NCBI GenBank assembly: GCA_023807065.1
Contig: JAJJLU010004447.1
Location: forward strand, 1-12,946
DNA: 12,946 nt
Direction: 5' to 3'
Source of the DNA: Isotricha intestinalis
Taxonomy: Eukaryota > Ciliophora > Litostomatea > Vestibuliferida > Isotrichidae
Position numbers and translations under genes: made by a program. Shown piece after piece: positions 1-9,800 of this stretch; positions within the stretch are counted from its first letter, which is position 1, and the number at the start of each line of letters is the position of its first letter. The notes beneath the pieces were generated by a model that was given only the letters and a program-made list of their open reading frames with translations, did not search any database and was not told the DNA's origin.

Positions 1-130
1 TTAATTGTTTAATAGGAAATTCTCCATATATATAATTACCAAAAATTGCTGCTCCAATACTTGTACATTCATCAATTAAAATTGTTGTTGAAATTTTTTT
101 TTTTAAATTAATACCAAAAAATAATATAAA
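1..130 (-). CDS. Partial Hsp110/Hsp70-family chaperone, 3' part off the left edge, upstream end unresolved
   Basis: Read leftwards in the frame whose codons begin at 2, 5, 8 and so on, this gives a segment with FFG, then ISTTILIDECTSIGAAI, then GEFPI. That matches the end of the Hsp70-superfamily nucleotide-binding domain, and best the Hsp110 (HSPA4/Sse) branch, where an FFG is followed by STTLNxDE, a G-C/A-A and a REFxI. Hsp110 proteins are nucleotide-exchange factors and holdases for Hsp70 in the cytosol. The segment should continue to a substrate-binding domain beyond base 1. The upstream end is odd: the frame closes at a TAA (131-133), has no ATG, and no AG acceptor lies on the minus strand between 62 and 140. 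The expected upstream GGxxRIP motif is not visible before the next gene. A homopolymer indel, a truncated pseudogene or an unusual intron could explain this. The family call is fairly secure; whether the gene is intact is unknown. Confidence 0.6.
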
Positions 131-267
131 TTAATTCAATCTTAATAAATATTAAATAACAGTTTATATTTATATTTCGAATAATTAATATTATTTATTA
201 TATATATCATATATCTTTATCCGCGATTTAAATTTAATTGTTTTATTCAATATATATTATTTAACAA

Positions 268-284
268 ATCCAATAACATTGGAT
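268..284. repeat. Perfect 7-bp inverted repeat with 3-nt loop
   Basis: ATCCAAT (268-274) and its exact reverse complement ATTGGAT (278-284) are separated by AAC. It lies in the AT-rich spacer between the chaperone fragment and the small acidic gene, 59 bp beyond the stop codon of the latter. It could form a small hairpin in the 3' UTR or act as a dyad protein-binding site. No T-run terminator architecture is associated with it, and chance is possible. Confidence 0.35.
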
Positions 285-342
285 AAATAATGGATAATAG
301 ATACACAATATATTAATTAAAGTACATATTCTTTTTTACATA

Positions 343-678
343 TTACAATTCAAAATCTGATATTTCATAATCAGATGAATGTTCGCTTGAATAAGTAAAT
401 AATGGTTTTCTATCTAAAAAACTACTTGAATCACTATAATTTCCATTATATTTTTCTTCAATTTCTTCTTCTTCGTTTAATGAAATTGATTTCAATGAAT
501 TTTCCATTTTTAATAAAAATTCCTTTTCATCTATTTTTTGTTTTTCTTCATAATTAATTTTAAAAGGGTTTGAAATCAGTTTTAAAGAAGAATTTGTTTC
601 TTCATATTTTTCGTTTAATTCGTAAATTGTTTTCATTTTTTTATTTATTATTCTAATTAAAATGTTTAATTTTTTCAT
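343..678 (-). CDS. Small acidic, Ser-rich hypothetical protein (111 aa)
   Basis: No family is recognised. The N-terminus (about 1-25) is basic and aliphatic, and the rest is strongly acidic. It includes a run of five glutamates flanked by Asn/Leu and Ile/Glu (about residues 69-75), followed by a Ser/Asp/Tyr-rich tail with SDSSS and SSEHSSDYE patches that look like casein-kinase-2 type phosphorylation sites. It has no signal peptide and no membrane segment. The ATG used is the first in frame, preceded by an A/T-rich context. A second Met at residue 15 is an equally reasonable start, because codons 2-14 resemble the AT-rich flank. It begins 154 bp after the stop of the giant gene on the same strand and ends in TAA. 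Its Gly, Pro, Asp and Ser codons set it apart from flanking spacer, so I think it is coding. It could also be a 3' exon of a larger spliced gene. Confidence 0.55.
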   Translation of the reverse strand: MKKLNILIRIINKKMKTIYELNEKYEETNSSLKLISNPFKINYEEKQKIDEKEFLLKMENSLKSISLNEEEEIEEKYNGNYSDSSSFLDRKPLFTYSSEHSSDYEISDFEL

Positions 679-832
679 TAATTATTGAAAATAAATATAA
701 TTAAAATTAAAATTTGTTAAAATTTAATTAATTTTCTAAATGTTTAAATATTTAATTATATACATTAAAAACAAATCTTTAAAAAAATAATAAATAATAA
801 AAATAAAAATCTTGAATAATTTCCAAAATGAT

Positions 833-3800
833 TTATTTATTACTAGAATTATTTCTTTTAATTAAAGCAAAAGATATTAAGTGTAATTTAAACTTTTTGA
901 ATTTTAAAATATTCATTAATATTCTTTTACAATGAAGAGAAATTAATTTTTTTATTTTCATTATTATATTTTTCCTTCTTCTTATTAATTTACATTTTTC
1001 ATTCCATTTTTTTATTATAGAACTTCTAATATATTTTTTCTTGAATTCAGCATCATCATCAGAAATAAATTTATATAAAATGAATTTTAATCTCATTGAA
1101 TTAAATAGTTTTCTAAAGAAAATATTTTTAATGATATTATTAAAAGTAATTATATGAATATAATCAGCATATTCTTGTGTTAATGTTATGAATGTATGAA
1201 CAATATTTTTATGAGCTAATTTCTTTATTATTTTTTTGAAATTTTGATTTTTTTCTTTTTCATTTTTCTTTTCTTTATTAATTCTATATTTCCATTTAAT
1301 ATAATATAATAATAAAATTATATTATCTTCATCCAAATTATTGAATAATTTTTTTAACATTTTTATTCTAAATTCTTTATGAATCTTATTTAAATGTTTT
1401 TTATATAATACCTGAATAAACAAAGCACCAATATTTTTTAAATCTGGTAATATATTTTTTTCTTTTATTTCATTTTCAACTTTTTTATATATTTTTATAT
1501 ATTTTTCATTATCACTGAACGAATTTTTTACCAAATCATTAAATGAATTATTAATACAATTTAATTTAATTAAATTAACAGCTTTAGGTATATTTTTATA
1601 TAATTGAAAAGAATGACAAATTTTAGGAATTTGAATTTGAATATATTCTTTGAAAATTTTATTGAAATATTTTTGAGCATATCCTTTTTTAAAATTAGAA
1701 TTAAGAAAATTGACTTTTTCCTTAAATAATAATTCAAAATTATCAGTTCTACATCTTTTTTTTAATTGTTTAGCTGATATGATATTACTAAGTTTTGATT
1801 TATGTGAAATAAATGTAAAACTTTGAATTTTTGGATTTTTAGCTCTTATATTTTCAAAATTATCATCAAATGAAGTTTTTTTCCATTTATTAAAAATTAT
1901 TCTTGCTTTTTGTTTTATTGATACTAATAATCTTAATTTTTCATTAATTCTAATACGAGGGACTATTTCTTTTACATTATTTTTTTTTATTTTATTTTCA
2001 TTATATGAATTTTCATCTTTTAAAGAATTTTGGTTAGATTTTTTTAATATTGATTTTCTTTTTTCTTTTGATAATAAAGATAAACAATTTGGAGATGAAA
2101 TATTCTTTTTTTTTTGAATATTTAAAGATTTAATTGAAATTAAACTTTCAATCAAAGCATTCGATTTATTTTTCCATATTTTAAAATATTCTTTTAATAA
2201 ATTATTTTTGTTAATATTTAATTGATTTGATTTTAATTCTGAACGATTTAATATTTTCATTAATACATTTTTCGTTTCTAAATTTTTATTTTGTTTTTTT
2301 AATTTTGAAATAAATTTATGAAAAATTGAATTTTGATAATACTCATCAGATTTACTTATTTTTTGTTCATTTTCTGAATTTTTCTTTTTATTTATATATA
2401 TTGTAACATAAGGTTCATTATCTTTGATTCTTGAATTTAAATTGTTATTAATTAAATTATCATTTTTTAAATCTTCATTATTTAAACTATCAAAATCTTC
2501 AAATGTATCAATAATTTGTATTTTTTCAGAATTATTAATATTATTTTCATTTTCAAAAATATTTTCATTTTCTATTAATTTATCATTCATATTTTTCCAA
2601 ATATCAAATTTATTTCTTAAAATATTTTGTTTAATAGATTTCAATCTATTATTCATAAAATTAAACCATTGATTTTCAAGTTCTTTTATTTCAATTGTTT
2701 TTGAATTGTTAACAGAATTTTCTAAATTAAAATCTCTACTTGTACTATAAGAATGAATTCTAAGTTTTTTAATTTGTATACTTTGACTTCTTTCTCTTTT
2801 TAACTCTGTAGAATTATTAAAACTTTCTGAAAGAGAATGAGAATTATTTTTATTTTTAAAACTTAGAGAATTAATTGAATCTATAATAAAATCATCATTT
2901 TGTTCATTTGAAGGAATATTCATTTCATATTCATCAGTGAAATTATTTTTTTGATTACTTTTAAAACTTTCTTCTTTATTTTCAATTATATTACTAAATT
3001 TAGCTGAATTTGGTAAAACAGAAATTTGAACATGTGGAGATGTATTTAATGAATTTTTTTTCTTTGCATTAAAAGTATTATTTTTTTCAATTGTTTGTTC
3101 TCTTTTTAAAATTTCATTATTATTTATATTCCTAATATTATAACTATTAAAATTATCTTTTGAAATAAAAACTTCATCTAAAGAAGGTAAAGTTTGAATT
3201 ATATTTTCATATTTTTTCTTATTATTATTATTAACATTCACATCAAATAAAGGACTTGATTGAATTTCTTTATCCTTCATTTCAATAGTTGTTTTTTTTA
3301 CTATTTCATTTTGAGATTTTATTACTTTTTTATTATATATATTTGAAATATTAGATGACATTTCTTTTTCTTCATTTGAACTTTCATCTATTATTCTTTC
3401 TGAAATTGGAGGTAAAAATGATATTTGAATATTCCTTTCTTGATTTGCAATTGAATCTATTTGAATTTGATTATGATCTATTGACATTGATAATGAATCA
3501 AATGATGTTTTATTTATAGATTTATTTTTAATTAATGATATTTCATGTTTATCAATTGATAAGTTTAAAGATGAATTATCTGGAAATTGAACTCCAAATG
3601 ATTTATTTTTTTTTATTCTTTTTTCATTTTTAATTTTTTTATTTTCTGAAGGAATAAATAAAGTATCTTTATTTACTATTAATATTTTTTCTTTTATATT
3701 TTTTTTCCATTTTGTTAAATTATTTCTCAATATAATTTTTTCATAAAGTGTTATTTTTGGTATTTTTATTATTTTAATTTCTTTTGTTGTAATATATAAT

Positions 3801-6800
3801 TCTTTTTCTTCATTTTTATTATTTTCTTTATCAATTTCAAATTTTGGAATTCCAATTATTTCTGTTATATTTTCTTGATTATTTAAATCTTCTTTTTCTA
3901 ATGTTTCATTTAATATATTTTGTTCAAACATTTGTTCATGTTTTTCAAATTGATTTTTTTTATTATCTTTTTTATTGTCTTTTTCATTTTCTATTAATTT
4001 TCCTTTTTTTTCTATTAATTCTTTTTTATCATTTTTCACATTATTATTATCTTTTTTATAATATTCGTTATTTTTTTCAAAAAGTTTTTTTATTCCTTCA
4101 ATCATAAATCTTGTTCTTCTTTGATATTTAATATTTTTATCATTGACTTTTTGAGTGTTTTGAATAATTTCTTCTTTCATTCTCATAATTAAACATTTCA
4201 TTTTCCATTTATTTAAATATATTTTTTCGATTTTATTCGAATAATTATTTACTAATTTTTTCATTTCTTTATTTTTTAAAATTGAAGGAATAAACAAAAT
4301 TAAATTATCAAATACCTTTTTTTTATTATTGTCTTTAATAACTTTAATTAATTGTATAGGTAAAATATATTTTAATAATTCCATTCCTTTTCTTATATAA
4401 TCAGAGTTATCATTTTTATTGTTTTTAATTAAATGATGAGTAAAAATATTATCATTAAATTGATGTAATTGAGAAAGAGAAGTACATTCACTTAAATCAT
4501 TTTCTTTATTTAATAATTCTTTTTTATCATGAATTAATTCAAAGGAATAATTAGTAATAATATAATTATTAAATTTATTGAAATTCATATAATAATTTGG
4601 CATAAATGTTTCTCTTTCAATAGGGTAATCATCAAATAACTGATTTTGATTATTTTTATTAGGAATATAATCTCCTAAAATTAATTTATTAAATTTTTTA
4701 GAAATTAAAAATTCATTTTCTAAAGAATATTTATGATGAAAACTAGGAGAATTATTATAATTTTCTTTCATTTCAAAAGTAGTATTATTTACATTTTCTT
4801 CTTGTAAAGGATGTTTAACTGGTTCATCTAATTGATACCCTAAATAAGAATTATCTTGTTTATTGTCACTTTTATTCATTGTATCAATAGATTTATCTTT
4901 TGAAATTGTTTTATCTACTTCATTTTCTTCATTGTATGATATATCTTTATTATTAAAAGAAGGAATAAAATCATTAAATTCATTTTCTTTTGATTGATTT
5001 AATTTTTTAAAAATTAAATTTCTTTTTATTTCATTATTATAATCATCATCATAATTTTTTTGACTAATATCTTTACTTATTTGAGTAATATCTTTTGAAA
5101 TATCTTTAGTTATATCTTTACTTTCATCTCTTGAAATAGTTAAATCTTTTCCTTCTATATTTATTGATAATGTTGATACAGATAAATTATTATTTTCTTT
5201 TTCTTTTTTATCATTATAATATATTAAAGGTTTAATTTCTTCGAATGGACTTTCGTTTATTTTTTTATAAGAAGAAGATATTATTTTAAAATTATTTGAA
5301 AGAATATTTTCTGGTTTTATTAAAGAAAAATCAAATTCATTTTTTAAATTATATGGTTTTTCAATAATTATTTTTTCCTTATCATTTTTATCTTTGTCTA
5401 TTACTGAAAAAGAAATTATTTTTGAAGATAATATTGTTTTTTCTTCAGGAAATTGTATTTGAATTATTTTATTTAAATCTTGTGAATTATGAGAAGAAGA
5501 TTCTTGTTTAAAAGATATTTCTCTATTATTTAATATATTAGAATTTCTTGATTTTGAATTTAATGATTCATGAAGGAAAGAAGATTTTTTAATGAAAAAC
5601 GAAGATATATTTATTATATCATAATTTGATTCTGGTTTTTTAATTTCAATTTTTTCTTTATTTAAAATTTCAAAAGTAAAATTATTGTTTTTATAAATTT
5701 CATATATTTTATTTTCTTGTTTTTTTATTTTTGAAATTGTTAAAGACTCAATATTATTTATATTTAATTTATCTTGTTTTTTCTCATTTAAGACTTCAAA
5801 TCTAAAATCATTATTAAGACAAATTTCAGTATTTAATTTTTTATTTTGTTTTAATAATTCAATTGCAATTTTACTATTAATTTCTAATAATTTTTTATTA
5901 GATTCTTTTTTTTCTAAAGTAAATGATTCAATTGAATTTATATTTAAATGTTTTATTTCTCCTTTGTTTTCTTTTAATATTTCAAAAGTAAAATCATTAT
6001 TTTGATAAATTTCAAATACTTTATTTATTTCTTCTTGGGTAATTAAATTTATTTTATTTTTTTCATCTTCTTTTTCACGTAGGACTGAATTTTCTAAAGA
6101 AAAAGATTCAATATTTTTAATATTTAAATTATTTTCTTTTAATTTCATAATTTTTCCTTCATTTATAATTTGAAAAGTAAAATCATTATTATTATATATT
6201 TCATATTTATTTTCTTTTATATATTCCTCATTATCATTATTTATATCTTTATTTTCTTCAGTTTGAATCATTTCATTAGAAAAACTTTGTTCTAATTCTT
6301 CTCTTAGAGTCCCTAAAATATTAAAATTAACAACTTGAAGAGAAGGAATATATTCATTTTGTTTTATATTAAATGTATTATAAGAATATTCTTTTTTTAT
6401 TGGATTATAACAAAATTCTTCTTTTTTAATAATTAAAATTTGATTATTATAAGTTTGAGTATATTCAGAAATTTTTTTTATTGAATCAATTAATTTATCG
6501 TTTGTTTTGTCTTTTTCATTTACTAAGGTAATTTTTGTATTTGGAATAATATTTAAATTTTTATATAAAACTAAATTATTTTCTTTTGAATTTTCTTTAA
6601 TTTCGTTATTTTTAATTCCTTCAATTAATATGAAATCTTTTTGAATTTCAAATTTTTCAGGAAATTCAAATTTTTTTAAATATATTTGTTTTATATTTGC
6701 TAAAATTGTAGGTTTTATTTTTTTTAGAATAAAACTATGATTTTTTTCCATTTTTTTGTTTTCGATTTGAAAATGATTTTTTTGTATTTTAATATTTATT

Positions 6801-9800
6801 GGATTTGTTTGAATTTCTTTTTCTTCTTTTTCATTTCCTTCAATTGAAAAAATTTCATTATCAATTGTATAATTATTTTCAGAAAATACTTTTTTATTTT
6901 TTTTATTTAATAAAGTTTTATTTGTTAAAAGAGTAATATTTGTAAGATTCAATTTTTCTGTTTCTGATGTTGTTAATATTTTTAATTCTATTTTGTCTGT
7001 TGAAAAATTAATTTCTTTATTCTGCATTGGAATAATTAATTCATTTTCTTTATTAATTAATTGTAATTCTTGTTCTTTTTTAATTTTACCTTTATTAATT
7101 AATTCAAAGTGTTCAATTGTATAATTTAAATTTTCCTTTTTAGTTCCTTTAATATTTATATAATTTTCTGATTTAATTTCAAATAATAATTTATTTAATG
7201 TTTCTTTTTGTTCTATAATTGTTTCTTCTTTTTTATTTCCAATTACATTTATTATTACTTTTTCTTCATCAGGAATTAAATTAATAAATTCTTTTGCTTT
7301 TGGTTCTTTTTTTATTTGATTAATTTGAACTTCAATGATATTTGGGTCATACTTAATTGTTTTAACTAATTTATTTTCACTTAATATATTCATTCCACTT
7401 ACATTTTGTTCTATTTCTAAATCTTTAAATTTTCTATCTAATTTTTTTCCATAAATTTCTAAATTATTAACATTATCTGATGATAAAATTAAATTCTTAT
7501 TTTTTGAATTAATAATAAATATATCATTAACATTATTTTGTATTGAGAATAATTCTTCTTCTTTTTCTTCTTCAATAATAGGTAATTGTTCTAAAATATA
7601 TTGTTTATCAATAACAGAAAAACAAAAATTATTTTGGATTATAATTTCATTATTAAATAAAAATTTATCTTTATTATTATTTAAATCTTCATCTGAATCA
7701 CTTAATTGATTAATTTCTTTATAATAATTTTTCTCTTCATCAGATTTATTTGTATTTTCAATAGTAAATTTGTCTTCATTTTTAATAACATTTTCATAAA
7801 TAATATCGTTTTCTTTAATGTTTTTTTTGTGCTCAGAAATTTTAATTGGAATTAAGTTAATATTTTTAAAAGAATAATCAATTTGAATATTTTCAAAAAT
7901 TTTTTTATTGTGATTATCTTCTAATTCAAATTTAGATATTTTTTTCTTATGAATAATTTCAGTTGATAAAGATAAATTATTTTGAATATTATTTTCATCT
8001 AAATCATTACTTATTCTAAGTCTTCTTTGATTAGTAAATCTATCTTCTAATTCTTTTTTAATAAAGTCTTTATCTTCTTTTGATTTTCTTTCTTCATTCA
8101 TTCTTTTATTACACCTTAATTTTTTGTCATTTCTTTTAGGAGTTATTCTTTCAATTTCTTTATTAAATTTATCATCTGGAATAATAATTTCTCCTTCTTT
8201 TAAAAGCTCATCTTCGTTTTCATTTTCTTCACTTGATTTTTTCTTAAATGAATATTTATTTATTTTTGATTCTTTTAAATAAAACGCTTGATTGAAGATT
8301 TTTTTGTCATCAAATTCATTTTTTTCTTTAAAGTCATTCTTTTCAAAATTCTTTAATTGTTCTTTAAATTTATTACTTTGATTCTTTAATTCTTCATATT
8401 TTTGTAATAAATCATAATATAATTTTTCAAATTTTCTCTCATTTTCTTGAATTATAGAATTAATTTGAATATTTGATTTATTATTTAAATCATTTAATAT
8501 TCCTTCAAAGGTAAATGAAGAATTATTGTTTATTTTTAATGATTCATTATCAAAATGATTTTTCTTATTTCCTAAATTTAACTTTTTAAATCTATTTATA
8601 AGTTCAATTTTATTTGTATGAAATGTATATTGAATTTGATTTTTAGGTTTAAAGGAACATTTATAAATTAAATTTTTGAAATTTCTTTTAATTAATTTAG
8701 AATGAAAATTCATTAAATGTTCAATTAATGCTTGTCCTTTATAAAACATAATTAATCTGATATAAATAATTTTTCTTAACCAATAACCTCTCCAAAAAGA
8801 TTGTATTATATTAGCTTTTTTATCCATAATTTTAAAACGTTCTTTAAAATATCTTTGCAATAAAATAATATAATGTATTTTATCTTTATATCGAGGAATA
8901 TTGTTTTTTCTATAATAATTATCATTATTTTGAGAATATCCATTAAATTGATTTATTTTTAATTCTACTTTTCCACCTGGGCTTCTTTGAGGAGAAGCTG
9001 AATATTTAAATGAAGAAATAGGAGAACCTTCAACATAAGAATTAATATTTGAATAATTACAAATAATATTATTTGGATAATAAATTAAATTTTGATTATC
9101 ATTTGGATTCACTCTTCTATCAGTATAAAATATATTTTTATTAATATTATCATTATCAAAAGGAGTTTTTTGTAAAGAAATATTATTTTTACTTATTTGA
9201 CTATAATCATTATAAATACTATTAATAGTATTGTTATTATTTGAATTATTATTCTCCATATAATAATTACTATTATTTAAAATTGGAGATTTATTATTCC
9301 TTAAATCAGGAGATCTTAATTTAATTTTCATATCTGGAGAAACAAAAATATCAAAATTTCTTTCTCTATTATATTTATGTCTTAAATTTCTTTGATTTCC
9401 CATATTAATAAAGTTTTGAGAAATAATTTCTGATTCATTTTCTTTAAGTTCATCTTCACTTGTTGATTCTTCATTATTATGATATTTATCATTAAATTCT
9501 TTTTTTTTTGTTCTTGAATTACTACCTGGAATTTTTATATTATATTCTCTTAAAATTGAAGTGTTATTTGTATTATAATTTTTCATTAAATTTTTTGGAG
9601 AATTAAAAATTAGATTATTTCTATCTTCAGTTTTAACAATATATTTACTTAATTTTTCTTGTTTTTGATTTTTAACATTTGAAAGAACTTTTTTAGTAGA
9701 ATCTGGAGAAGCTTGTTCAGTTTTTGAAACTAATAATTTTGTAGTTCCTTTCTTTTTTTTATTTTTATTATTTTTACTTTCTTCGAATGAAATTGATTGT

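Noticed and set aside
94..104. Homopolymer run of 11 T as a possible terminator
   Set aside because: It lies inside the chaperone-like reading frame, where it reads as lysine codons; there is no hairpin beside it.
2424..2672. Plus-strand open frame of 82 codons
   Set aside because: It lies entirely antisense to the giant gene and is rich in Phe/Leu/Ser, as expected from the complement of Lys/Asn/Glu codons.
3844..4107. Plus-strand open frame of 87 codons that looks like a hydrophobic membrane protein
   Set aside because: It is antisense to the giant gene; the Phe/Leu/Tyr richness is the mirror of Lys/Glu/Asn codons, not evidence of membrane helices.
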